NCBI GenBank assembly: GCA_964537505.1
Contig: CAZICK010000015.1
Span: 1 to 53,385 of the forward strand
Length of the DNA: 53,385 nucleotides
DNA from: DAINBT01 sp036732785
Lineage (GTDB): Bacteria > Planctomycetota > Phycisphaerae > Sedimentisphaerales > SM23-30
Reading direction: 5' to 3'
The position numbers and the translations under genes are program-made. Positions 8,413 through 16,804 of this stretch are shown here, one piece after another; positions within the stretch are counted from its first letter, which is position 1; each line of letters begins with the position of its first letter. The notes beneath the pieces were generated by a model. The model was not told where the DNA came from. It did no database searches and was given only the letters and a program-made list of their open reading frames with translations.

Positions 8413-8482
8413 TTCTTATGATCCTGGCTGCTGGTTGCTGGAGGCTGGCCGCTGATTGCTAATTGCTTATTGCTGGCTGCTA
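8413..8482. repeat. GCTG-rich repeat flank, right side of the four-helix-bundle gene
   Basis: A 70-bp run of CTGGCTGCTGG and GCTGATTGCT (8451-8460) style words, directly repeating words found in the left flank at 8014-8041. It ends at the stop codon of the Alg14-like gene. Confidence 0.75.
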
Positions 8483-8950
8483 TTAAATCACTGTTCCCAC
8501 ATATTCTGCGTTTTTGTAAGTATTGACCAACTTTGGCCACTGCAGCAGAAACAAATCCGCAATCCGATAGACCAGCCTCCCCGACAGGCTGGGCCTGTCC
8601 ACATTGGTGATACTGTCAATCCATACTACTTTTGCTCCGCACAAGAACTTGGCCAAATAACAAATCAGGCAACCATGCAGCGCCCCGGTTGAAATGACCA
8701 CGGCGGGCTTTTCTTTCATGATTGTGCAGATGCACCTACCCAGCACACCCAATGCCTTTACTGGACTATTCCGATTCGATTCCCCCACCACATAGGCTGG
8801 CGCCTGTCTCTGCAGTTTATCCCGCAGTACTGTTGTGGTGGTCACAAAAAACACATCTCCGCCCGCCCAACTGTCCGCCAGCTTGAGCAGTTGACTCATG
8901 TGGCCGCCAGCAGAGGCGGCCAAGCAGACTTTTGGTTTTGTCATAGTCAT
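8483..8950 (-). CDS. Alg14/PssD-like glycosyltransferase membrane subunit
   Basis: This 155-residue protein is the N-terminal, membrane-anchored half of a split GT28-type glycosyltransferase (PssD/EpsE/Alg14). The signature KVCLAASAGGHMSQLLKL at the N-terminus, the VISTGALHG segment and VVWIDSITNVDRPSLSGRL fit the family, as does the length. It would recruit the Alg13-like catalytic subunit (7404-7895) to lipid-linked acceptors at the inner membrane. Its ATG overlaps the TGA of the upstream GT2 gene by four bases (ATGA), so the two are translationally coupled. Confidence 0.9.
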   Translation of the reverse strand: MTMTKPKVCLAASAGGHMSQLLKLADSWAGGDVFFVTTTTVLRDKLQRQAPAYVVGESNRNSPVKALGVLGRCICTIMKEKPAVVISTGALHGCLICYLAKFLCGAKVVWIDSITNVDRPSLSGRLVYRIADLFLLQWPKLVNTYKNAEYVGTVI

Positions 8951-9846
8951 ATTTGTATGTTCACCTCATACTCGGCAGGAATTCTGTTGCCTTTGAATAC
9001 GCGTCCAAGCTGTTCTTTTCGAATATAGCAAACAAGCTCATCCGGTATTTGTCGCTTCTGGCCCATAAAATGGGCATAAATAAACCCCATTAGCCGAGCT
9101 ATACCGCCAATCAAGCGAGGTGACTCCTTAACACATCGTCGCATAGATTTAAGTAGCATAAACAGCGGGTGCGTTGCTAAAAAGAATTCTCCAATACCCT
9201 GTCGAAAACGTATTTTAAGCATATTTTTCGAAGGCCCTGTTCCGAGCGGCTTATTATGTATCACCAATAATTCGTAAAATGCCCAGGTCTTCCAACTTTG
9301 TTTCCGAGCCATAAAACAGGCACATGTATCCTCGCCACCATATTTTAATGGGATGAATCCGCCAATCTGTTCAAAACATTCTTTGCGAAAAACCATAATC
9401 GCTTTTGCACAAGAACGCCGGTCGTATAAATGTTTTTTTAGCTTGCCATCAACTTTATCAGCGCAATTTCCGGAGGTAATTCCAAGCCTGGAATCACAAG
9501 AAAAAATTTCTTGTATCTTCTGATAGTAATTTTCCGGCAATGAAATATCTGCGTCGAGAATGGCTATAAAATCACAGTCTAATCGTTGGATATATTTTAT
9601 CCCTTCCTGGATCGCGTAAACATTACTTGCATAATAGCTCTGGCCAGCCTCTTTTGTTCTATAAACATACCGAATCCACGAATGCTCAGCAGCGTAACGC
9701 TTTACGATATCCGCAGTCTGATCCGTCGATCCGTCATCGACGATCACCCACAACAGAGGCCGAACAGTCTGGGCAAGCACACTTTCGATCGTTTGGCCGA
9801 TGTATTTATCTTCGTTATATGCCGGGGTAACTATTATATAATCCAC
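8947..9846 (-). CDS. Family 2 glycosyltransferase
   Basis: This 299-residue GT-A fold enzyme starts MDYIIVTPAYNEDKYIGQTIESVLAQ, followed by VDDGSTDQT and the metal-binding LDADISL near residue 98. It would add one sugar of the repeat unit in the cytoplasm. No membrane segments are obvious. The start is a GTG at 9844-9846. It overlaps the Alg14-like gene by four bases and follows the CapK-like gene after 18 bp. The donor sugar cannot be read from the sequence. Confidence 0.9.
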   Translation of the reverse strand: MDYIIVTPAYNEDKYIGQTIESVLAQTVRPLLWVIVDDGSTDQTADIVKRYAAEHSWIRYVYRTKEAGQSYYASNVYAIQEGIKYIQRLDCDFIAILDADISLPENYYQKIQEIFSCDSRLGITSGNCADKVDGKLKKHLYDRRSCAKAIMVFRKECFEQIGGFIPLKYGGEDTCACFMARKQSWKTWAFYELLVIHNKPLGTGPSKNMLKIRFRQGIGEFFLATHPLFMLLKSMRRCVKESPRLIGGIARLMGFIYAHFMGQKRQIPDELVCYIRKEQLGRVFKGNRIPAEYEVNIQI

Positions 9847-9864
9847 AATACCCTTAATCCAAAT

Positions 9865-11217
9865 TTATTGTACCGTTATATTTGATATCAATGCTTTAAC
9901 CTTGCCGTCTTTTGTTCGTGGAATAACTTTTACTTCCTGCCACTTTATTCGCATATCTTTCGGCAGGTACATTCGGAACTGGTTTTTTGCTTCCATTAAA
10001 TCGTTTTTGGAAAAAGTTTTACCGGACACATAACGTACAGTTAGGCAATCACGTTGATCCTGCACAAATTGCGATTCTATAATGTTTTCAATCCCACATA
10101 TGACATAGAGTATTTGGATAAGCAGTGTAACTCCCAAACGCCTTCCGGAAGGAGTTATGATAATATCACCTTCTCTGCCTACTATCGAATCGATAACTTC
10201 CATGTTTCTTCCGCAAGGACATTTTTTTTCTGATTTAACCACAATATCTTGTGTGTCATACCTCACTAACGGCATTGCAAAATTCCAAAACCCAGTTGAC
10301 ACAATCTTGTAATGACTGTTTGCACCATCTCGAGCCTGAATCGGAACCATTTCACTTAATCCATACTCTGGTATAGTATGATAAGAACCATGCTCGCAGG
10401 TAAAAATATAACAAACACGTTCTGCAGAGCCATAAAAATCAAAGACTTTACAGCCAAATGCCTGCGACATTATCTGCCGTTCATATTCTGTTATATTCTC
10501 AGAAGTCGTTAAAACTGCCTTTAATTGCAGGGATATTTTTTCACTGATGAGTTTCTCCGCGAGGATGCGAATGGCAGAAGGATATCCCACGAGCACCTGT
10601 ATCCCATAAGCTTTTAGCGTCTCCAAATAATTTTTAGCTTGGTCCAAAGAAATGTGGTGCGTAGAAAGCAATAATTCTTTCATAAATGGATCATAGGCAT
10701 AAAAACAGCCCTTGTTTTTTTTGGGGTCAGCAACCACGCGACTCATAAGAACGGCTGACCGGTCGGATACGGAAAGACCAGCCCAAGACCACTGTCTTTT
10801 TACGAATGCGTGTTCATTCCCAATAGAAAACAAGTTCCTGTAAATGACCATAGGCGTACCTGTGCTTCCGCCTGTTCTGGCAATTCTTAGCATTCGCCTG
10901 GGGTAAGCTGATGAAATTATGGAATCACCAGCTTGTAGTATATCCTTTTTTGTAAGTATGGGGAATTGTTTTATGTCCTCCAGCTTTCTTATACTATCAA
11001 CGGCTATACCACGTTCATCCATCAGTTGTCGGTAATATGGAACCGTGTTATAACAATGATGAATCAGCTTCCGCAACAGCTTCAACTGCAATGCTTCTAA
11101 TTCAGAAGCACTAAGCCACTGTGTTTTATTCAACCACCTTCGGCGATACCAAAACGGACTGGCAAATCGCTTAACAAGCAATGTAAGAGCACCTTTTGCA
11201 GTAATTCTACAATTCAT
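9865..11217 (-). CDS. CapK/PaaK-like AMP-forming ligase
   Basis: This 450-residue protein belongs to the phenylacetate-CoA ligase-like (CapK) branch of the ANL adenylating enzymes, often found in capsule loci. Visible elements are the phosphate-binding loop ARTGGSTGTPMVI (about 113-125), the FYGSAERV region, YDTQDIV and a GREGDII motif. It keeps a CPCGRN cysteine pair seen in this branch. It may activate an acyl group that is later transferred to the polysaccharide, perhaps by the acyltransferase, GNAT or FemAB-like proteins encoded nearby; that link is inference. The ATG is clear. The gene is AT-richer than the wzc/exosortase part of the locus. Confidence 0.85.
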   Translation of the reverse strand: MNCRITAKGALTLLVKRFASPFWYRRRWLNKTQWLSASELEALQLKLLRKLIHHCYNTVPYYRQLMDERGIAVDSIRKLEDIKQFPILTKKDILQAGDSIISSAYPRRMLRIARTGGSTGTPMVIYRNLFSIGNEHAFVKRQWSWAGLSVSDRSAVLMSRVVADPKKNKGCFYAYDPFMKELLLSTHHISLDQAKNYLETLKAYGIQVLVGYPSAIRILAEKLISEKISLQLKAVLTTSENITEYERQIMSQAFGCKVFDFYGSAERVCYIFTCEHGSYHTIPEYGLSEMVPIQARDGANSHYKIVSTGFWNFAMPLVRYDTQDIVVKSEKKCPCGRNMEVIDSIVGREGDIIITPSGRRLGVTLLIQILYVICGIENIIESQFVQDQRDCLTVRYVSGKTFSKNDLMEAKNQFRMYLPKDMRIKWQEVKVIPRTKDGKVKALISNITVQ

Positions 11218-11319
11218 ACTGATAAGTCCTTATCTGTCTGCCTAACCACACAACTCCCAAGGAACAACATTCGGGAATTCAGGGTCGAAACCACCGATTG
11301 AATCAGCCATTATATTAGA

Positions 11320-12618
11320 TCATACGAGCGGCTTTGACTTTATCCACCTCCGCCATAATGATCTGCGTTTTAACGGAAGCCTGGGAGCTATCCTGGTGAA
11401 CCATATTCGGTAATAACAGAGATTTATAAACCTCGCTAAAAATCGAAAGGCAGCTACGCGGATTACTATAAATGGTTTGCGCCGAGTAATATAGAAATTT
11501 GCGACTGGGAATAAGCCGCCGCCCAGACGCAGCTTATGTTCATACTTTCCCCGCATACTATCGATGTATTGAACGTGTTCCCCCATTGCTTTCTTGACCA
11601 ACTCGCTGAAGACAATTTTGCCTAAACTTATGTGTTTCAATGCTGTGGAATCTGAACGGGCATTCAGTATCTCGAAATAGTTATCTGCAACTTTATAACA
11701 ATATTCATATCCGAGACAGTGGCCATCTATATGAACCTTGAGCAATCTCAGCCTTCCCCGTTTTTGTTGTACTTCTGCCAACTCAAGGTGAAACATGTGA
11801 GCGTCAGGCCAGTCACCAAAATGTCCCGCTTTCCCCGCTCTATGCCAGTGCAACTGATGCATTTCCGCGAATTCCTTAAAAGCTTCCCTAATATGATTCG
11901 TATCTACGAAATCTGAGTGTACCGACTCCGACTCGCAGTCAACAATCTTACCCACATATCTATAGTTACGCCTGATGTCCCCTCTGTCTCTTTTACTGAG
12001 ATTGGACAGATAGGTGTCCCAGCCATCGGTCAGTTGAAAATACGTTTGAATATTTTCCTTTTTAACCAAAATTGTGGAAGTAGCACCAAAGAACTCCACT
12101 AAAGTATCCTTCAGCACAGTGCTGTCTTTATATAGACCGGCTATGGGTCCAATATATATAATATCCCAACTCAGTTCGCCAATTCTTTCGCAGAGTTTTT
12201 CTACTACTACTCGCATATAGCTACTGTTTATCGGAATACTGAATTGAAAGAGGCTAAAGTCTGATCCCACAATCTTACCAACACGTACCGCTATAGGTCC
12301 CAACCAAATTCTCTCAAAGAACATAGGAATTATACCGACCAGCTTTTTACTATTACGAAAGACAAATACCTTCAATTCGCGATTTCCCCCGTAATACTTC
12401 CACCACACCCTGCACCAATCGTAAGTCAGGAATATATCGCCACCATTATCCTCCACAAAATCATCCCACTGCTGCTGCATCGGCGTAAGCTCGTCGAAGG
12501 TATCAAATATCTCAACATGAATCCCTTCGCCAGTTTCGCTGCAGCAATCGCAAGTTTTTCTTTGCCCTACCGCCCCATGTGTATTTACCGTTTCACTTTT
12601 CATTTGATTTATGTCCAT
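11320..12618 (-). CDS. FemAB/CelD-like GNAT acyltransferase (first of three)
   Basis: About 432 residues with the CelD/BioF2-type acetyltransferase fold: an N-terminal half with FLTYDWCRVWWKYYG and a C-terminal GNAT_6 domain (roughly 190-380). Such proteins are regular members of exosortase-polysaccharide loci ('FemAB-related, PEP-CTERM associated') and probably transfer an acyl or aminoacyl group. The open frame begins at a TTG (12657), but the ATG at 12618 has GGAA just upstream and overlaps the preceding gene by only 10 bp, so I prefer it; the ATG at 12603 is also possible. The substrate is unknown. Confidence 0.8.
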   Translation of the reverse strand: MDINQMKSETVNTHGAVGQRKTCDCCSETGEGIHVEIFDTFDELTPMQQQWDDFVEDNGGDIFLTYDWCRVWWKYYGGNRELKVFVFRNSKKLVGIIPMFFERIWLGPIAVRVGKIVGSDFSLFQFSIPINSSYMRVVVEKLCERIGELSWDIIYIGPIAGLYKDSTVLKDTLVEFFGATSTILVKKENIQTYFQLTDGWDTYLSNLSKRDRGDIRRNYRYVGKIVDCESESVHSDFVDTNHIREAFKEFAEMHQLHWHRAGKAGHFGDWPDAHMFHLELAEVQQKRGRLRLLKVHIDGHCLGYEYCYKVADNYFEILNARSDSTALKHISLGKIVFSELVKKAMGEHVQYIDSMRGKYEHKLRLGGGLFPVANFYITRRKPFIVIRVAAFRFLARFINLCYYRIWFTRIAPRLPLKRRSLWRRWIKSKPLV

Positions 12619-13646
12619 TTTCCGACAAACCGATAGGCCCGCTCCCCTAAATGCCAAATCCTTTTGACCACCGAATTTGTATATGTCTCAAAAGTCCCTA
12701 TGTGGAAGACTTCTTCGCCGCCGGTCCCACGCTTAAAGTTGTAGACCGCAGGATTGTTCTCAGGATCAATGCCTCCGAGATCATATCTTTTCATTCCAGC
12801 GTATCTACTCGCACAGAAGGCTTTCCAGTAAACCAAAAATGATGAGCCATACCGCAGGGCATCCTCGCTATTTACCGCAAGTATATCCACAGCAGTATCT
12901 CCCAGATTGCTTGTGGCAAGAATTGTGATTGGTTCTCCTTGGAAATAAGCTGCGGTGACGGTCATCTTTTCTTGGGGTGACAGAATACGCTGTGGTTGCA
13001 CGAACTCTTGTGGGTTAATGCCATTGAAGCCCTTACGTTTTATCGCAGCGTCGTATAACCTCTCAAATGCATCAAAATGGTTGCTGTTGCATTCCTGTTC
13101 TATCTTCACTTGTACCTTCTCGGCTTTTTTAAGATTGCGCCGCCAGTTCCGGTTCAATTTCATTCTCAGGTCCTCCTCAGAACCCTCAAGTGAAAACATA
13201 ATAGTGTGGTAAGGTACTGCTGCAGAGACACGCTCAAAGCCACCATTTTCAAGCATTTCAACCACTTGTCGGCCAATTAAACTGTCAATAACATTTGGCC
13301 TTAAACGCAACACGTTCACATACGTCCCAAGATAATCCTGCGTGAGTTTCTCAAAAGCCGCGATACTACAACTCAGTTCACCGTTTCTGCCGCGTAATAG
13401 TGGTCCCCATTGCATATAACCTATCTTGATTCCCAAAGGCCTGATTTTCTTAATGCGCACATGGCCCATAATACTGACGTGTCCGTTCTCGTCTTCGATA
13501 ACAACGCGGTCCAGTTCTTGACCATCTATTTTTGCTCGCGACTGCTGATACGGCCAAGTTTGATATATGCTGTAGTCGGCGAAATCGCTTGCGTACCGCT
13601 CCCAATCTTGTCTGTCTATTTTATCGACGTATAATGTGCAAGGCAT
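12609..13646 (-). CDS. FemAB-like aminoacyl/acyl transferase (second of three)
   Basis: 345 residues with tandem GNAT-like folds of the FemX/FemAB type. The C-terminal signature YDLGGIDPENNPAVYNFKRG (about 290-310) is close to the family's yDFgGi...FKxgFgg. Classical members add amino acids from aminoacyl-tRNA to lipid II; those in exopolysaccharide loci are thought to modify the polysaccharide or its lipid-linked precursor. It overlaps the next gene slightly, consistent with one operon. Confidence 0.85.
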   Translation of the reverse strand: MPCTLYVDKIDRQDWERYASDFADYSIYQTWPYQQSRAKIDGQELDRVVIEDENGHVSIMGHVRIKKIRPLGIKIGYMQWGPLLRGRNGELSCSIAAFEKLTQDYLGTYVNVLRLRPNVIDSLIGRQVVEMLENGGFERVSAAVPYHTIMFSLEGSEEDLRMKLNRNWRRNLKKAEKVQVKIEQECNSNHFDAFERLYDAAIKRKGFNGINPQEFVQPQRILSPQEKMTVTAAYFQGEPITILATSNLGDTAVDILAVNSEDALRYGSSFLVYWKAFCASRYAGMKRYDLGGIDPENNPAVYNFKRGTGGEEVFHIGTFETYTNSVVKRIWHLGERAYRFVGKWT

Positions 13647-13664
13647 TGTATTGACCTCTCGGTA

Positions 13665-14456
13665 TTAGTGAAAACGACTAAAGAACATTTTCTTAATAGT
13701 CCTCAAGAAGCCTACCACTTGGTATGCTCCACGGACTTTCAGTTTGAACTCAAACAAACTGTCCCCAGGGGAGACGGAAACACGCCCTATCTTCATACTA
13801 TCCGTACGGCCATCAGCTACCCATGGCTCTATGGTATATCCTGAAAGATATCCAACCTGCCTGGCAACACTACAAACTTCGGAATCGTATATCCCATGTG
13901 GGTAGCTAATTCCACAAACTTCGTGTCCGGTGATGTTTTCAAGTGTGAGTTTCGACAGAGATAGCTCCCTCCTTAATCCACGGTTGTTTTGTTCGGTCAA
14001 AACACAGTGCGATACTGTATGCGATAAAAGCTCAAACCCATCTTTGTCAATATCGGCAAGTTGTTCTTTGCTCATCACCATTTCATTTCTATCTAATGAA
14101 TCCTCAGGAATATCCCATTTCGGCGGTTGAGCGAGATTGCCCGTCGGCACAAAAACAGAAGCTGTTAGTCCGTGCCTTTTCAATACCGGCAATCCATTTT
14201 CCAAAACGCTGACAAAGGCATCGTCAAAAGTTATCGCCACAATTATATTGTAATCGACCGGCTCGACAGAGAGTATCTCGGAAACTCTTACCACCCTACA
14301 TTTCCTTGCCAAATAACTCATCTGCTTCTCAAAAGCTTCGGCATCCTCTTTGCGTACAGCGTGATAATATAATACAATCCGATATGGCTTCTTTTGGACA
14401 AACGGCAGAATAACCGAGTAAACTATTGCAAAAAATAACCTTGCTATCTTTCCCAT
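13665..14456 (-). CDS. Polysaccharide deacetylase (NodB domain), first of two
   Basis: 263 residues with an N-terminal hydrophobic segment (about 5-20). The NodB motifs are recognisable but not perfect: ITFDDA (usual TFDDG) at about 75-80, SHTVSH for metal binding (about 144-149) and SYPHG in place of RxPYG. Members remove N-acetyl groups from cell-surface polysaccharides in a metal-dependent way, outside the inner membrane. A deacetylase is a standard partner of exosortase loci. The Ala for Gly after the metal-binding Asp pair is a small deviation that does not by itself imply inactivity. Confidence 0.87.
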   Translation of the reverse strand: MGKIARLFFAIVYSVILPFVQKKPYRIVLYYHAVRKEDAEAFEKQMSYLARKCRVVRVSEILSVEPVDYNIIVAITFDDAFVSVLENGLPVLKRHGLTASVFVPTGNLAQPPKWDIPEDSLDRNEMVMSKEQLADIDKDGFELLSHTVSHCVLTEQNNRGLRRELSLSKLTLENITGHEVCGISYPHGIYDSEVCSVARQVGYLSGYTIEPWVADGRTDSMKIGRVSVSPGDSLFEFKLKVRGAYQVVGFLRTIKKMFFSRFH

Positions 14457-14474
14457 GCGAAACGACAGGAATAT

Positions 14475-15446
14475 CTATGACTCCCTGCTTACCCTCTCTG
14501 GTTCAATTCCAAAAGCACAGTATTTGAATACACTCCAATGACTTCGGCTTTCCTTAAGATTATTATTTACATCTTTTCCTACAATTATTCTTCCTATTAA
14601 CATCAACGTGAACGCTAAGCATCGCAATCCTGTGTAGGCAGTGAGGATCAGACGCGCAAGAAAATATTGAATTACGCTATGATGTTTCTTGAAGAAAAGC
14701 AAAACGCTTTTTTGCATTTGAACACACATTTTGACCTTGACTAAATCAGTACTTTTATTGCCGCCATCCAAGTGAATAATGCGGGCAACGGGAGCAAATA
14801 CACACCTCCAACCATTTTTCTTGAATCGAAAACACCAATCTGTTTCTTCGGCATAAACAAAATAATCCTCATCCATCAATCCGACCTGATCAATGGCATA
14901 TTTCCTTACCAGCATAAACATCCCAGATACCACATCGACATCCATCGGGGATGTCCGATCCCACCAGCCATAATCGATCCTTCCAAACACCCGCGAACGA
15001 GGAAACAACCGGCGCAACCCCATTTTCTGCAAGATAACCCCCCACGCCGATGGAAATGCAAAGCAGGTCTTTTGAATTTCTCTTTCGTTCTCCCAGACCT
15101 GACAACCCAATACTCCAATGTCTTGGTGGTCATCCGCATAGGAAATCGTTTTTTGTATCGCTCCATCCAGCACAATCGTATCGCTGTTTAAGAGCAGTAC
15201 ATATCGCCCCCCTGCGATTGCCATTCCCTGATTGTTGGCCGCTGCGAAACCTAGATTATTGGAATTTTCAATCAAGACTACCTGTGGGAATTCCGCCCGG
15301 ACCATCGCCGCCGAGTCATCGCTTGAGGCGTTATCTATAACAACCACTTCATATTCAACCTCATTCGTCTGATCATAAATCGACCGCAGACAATTCCCCA
15401 AAATGTCCCGTGTGTTCCAGTTGACTATAATTATTGAAACGTCCAA
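14475..15446 (-). CDS. Family 2 glycosyltransferase, rhamnosyltransferase-like
   Basis: 323 residues. It starts MDVSIIIVNWNTRDILGNCLRSIYDQ, then VIDNASSDDS, NNLGFAAANNQG and LLNSDTIV, the pattern of WbbL/RfbF-like GT2 enzymes that use dTDP-rhamnose or similar donors. A hydrophobic stretch near residues 265-290 suggests membrane attachment. The only suitable start is a TTG at 15444-15446. It is supported by an AAGGA site five bases upstream and an in-frame stop shortly before. The rhamnose specificity is inferred from similarity only. Confidence 0.88.
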   Translation of the reverse strand: MDVSIIIVNWNTRDILGNCLRSIYDQTNEVEYEVVVIDNASSDDSAAMVRAEFPQVVLIENSNNLGFAAANNQGMAIAGGRYVLLLNSDTIVLDGAIQKTISYADDHQDIGVLGCQVWENEREIQKTCFAFPSAWGVILQKMGLRRLFPRSRVFGRIDYGWWDRTSPMDVDVVSGMFMLVRKYAIDQVGLMDEDYFVYAEETDWCFRFKKNGWRCVFAPVARIIHLDGGNKSTDLVKVKMCVQMQKSVLLFFKKHHSVIQYFLARLILTAYTGLRCLAFTLMLIGRIIVGKDVNNNLKESRSHWSVFKYCAFGIEPERVSRES

Positions 15447-15457
15447 TCTAATCCTTA

Positions 15458-16156
15458 TTATCGATTACCTATTTCGGCAAATGTTATAATTTTCATACTA
15501 TTCTCTTTCGCTGTAGCAATTGCTTTTCTGAGTGATTCAATTACAAACTGATCTGTATTATTACTGCTTCTGTCAAAGTCATGAGCAAGAATTACACCGC
15601 CTTTTTTTGTTTTCAGCACTAATGCGGAGTATTTTATATTACGTTTATTCTTCATCCATGTATCACCAGAAACAATCGTCCAGTAGCAAATCGGCACTTT
15701 TTTAACCAATAAATAAAACAAGCTGATTATGTTTAGCTTTCCGTACGGTGGCCTAAATGGATATTTGCCTTTTGTTGCTCCGAGAGCATCGTCAATTGCT
15801 TCCCATCCTTTTTTGATATCCTCTATTACTTTAAATGGCGATACTTTCCAGTGATTCAAATGGTCATAACTATGTGAAGCAATCTGGTGATTCTGTGCCG
15901 CAATTTGTTTTATAATGTCTTCTCTACCCGGAATATTTCGGCCAAGCAGAAAAAACGTTGCTTTGATATTGGCCTCTTTAAGAATTTGCAAAACCTGAGG
16001 CGTTAAGCTGCTACCCGGTCCATCGTCAAATGTCAACACCAAGATATTTTCTTTGACAGTATTACGCTCCAACAACAATCGCAAATATCTACCACAAAGC
16101 CAGGGGAATACCCAATAAACAACTATTACAAGTAAAATAGTATAGAGACAAATCAT
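15458..16156 (-). CDS. Polysaccharide deacetylase (NodB domain), second of two
   Basis: 232 residues with an N-terminal membrane anchor (about 3-22) and a complete NodB motif set: LTFDDGPGSS (about 42-51), SHSYDHLNH and RPPYGKLN. This places the catalytic domain on the outer side of the inner membrane, acting on an N-acetylated polysaccharide. It is the more canonical of the two deacetylases of the cluster. It is more AT-rich than the wzx-pyruvyltransferase part, like the next three genes upstream, which hints at a separately acquired block. Confidence 0.92.
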   Translation of the reverse strand: MICLYTILLVIVVYWVFPWLCGRYLRLLLERNTVKENILVLTFDDGPGSSLTPQVLQILKEANIKATFFLLGRNIPGREDIIKQIAAQNHQIASHSYDHLNHWKVSPFKVIEDIKKGWEAIDDALGATKGKYPFRPPYGKLNIISLFYLLVKKVPICYWTIVSGDTWMKNKRNIKYSALVLKTKKGGVILAHDFDRSSNNTDQFVIESLRKAIATAKENSMKIITFAEIGNR

Positions 16157-16186
16157 TTAAAACCGTGCTATCTGTTTTTTAGTTCA

Positions 16187-16756
16187 TTACACATACTCAA
16201 CTAACCTAAAGCCTACCTTTTTATATAAAGAAATGGCAGGAATATTATTTTTAGCAACTAATAAGCCAACATAACGAACATTGTTTTTACGATTATAATC
16301 AAGGCAATACTTTGTTAAAATTTCACCTATGCCTTTTTTTCTATGGTCTGGATGTACAGCAAGTGATTCAATCCATGCCTCTTTATCAGAAGAACAATCC
16401 CCAAGTAATATTTTATAATTTACCTGCTTGTGTAACTTTGCAAACTTATGTAATGCAATTTTGATAAATTTATAGGGATTATATGTAGCTTTGACTATGA
16501 TTTCATAAAGTGTTATCCTGTTACTTCGCTTGATGTCGCGAATATCATTATGGTCTGTAATCTCCATCAAAAACCCACAACATTGACCGTTTTGCTCTAA
16601 TACCCAGATATGGCATGAATTTGTATTTAGCAAAGCATGAAAATAATTATTGGCCCATCTTGCAGGTTTTAACCATCTAATCGAATACTTAAAAGCAGAA
16701 TTGGCTATTTCAGCTAAGCTATCAATATCTTGAAAATTGGCATTGCGAATATTCAT
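16187..16756 (-). CDS. GNAT family N-acetyltransferase
   Basis: About 189 residues from the ATG at 16756, where the domain begins (MNIRNANFQDIDSLAEIA). A TTG at 16801 could add 15 residues, but neither start has a good ribosome site. The acetyl-CoA-binding motif A, LAVHPDHRKKGIGEIL, is intact, followed by VAKNNIPAISLYKKVGF. This is a single-domain RimI-like enzyme. In this context it may acetylate an amino sugar precursor, but substrates of such proteins cannot be predicted from sequence. Markedly AT-rich. Confidence 0.85.
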   Translation of the reverse strand: MNIRNANFQDIDSLAEIANSAFKYSIRWLKPARWANNYFHALLNTNSCHIWVLEQNGQCCGFLMEITDHNDIRDIKRSNRITLYEIIVKATYNPYKFIKIALHKFAKLHKQVNYKILLGDCSSDKEAWIESLAVHPDHRKKGIGEILTKYCLDYNRKNNVRYVGLLVAKNNIPAISLYKKVGFRLVEYV

Positions 16757-16804
16757 TTTAGATGGCAAATCTTCAAAAATAGCTAAGGGGATAGAACTCA
16801 ATTC

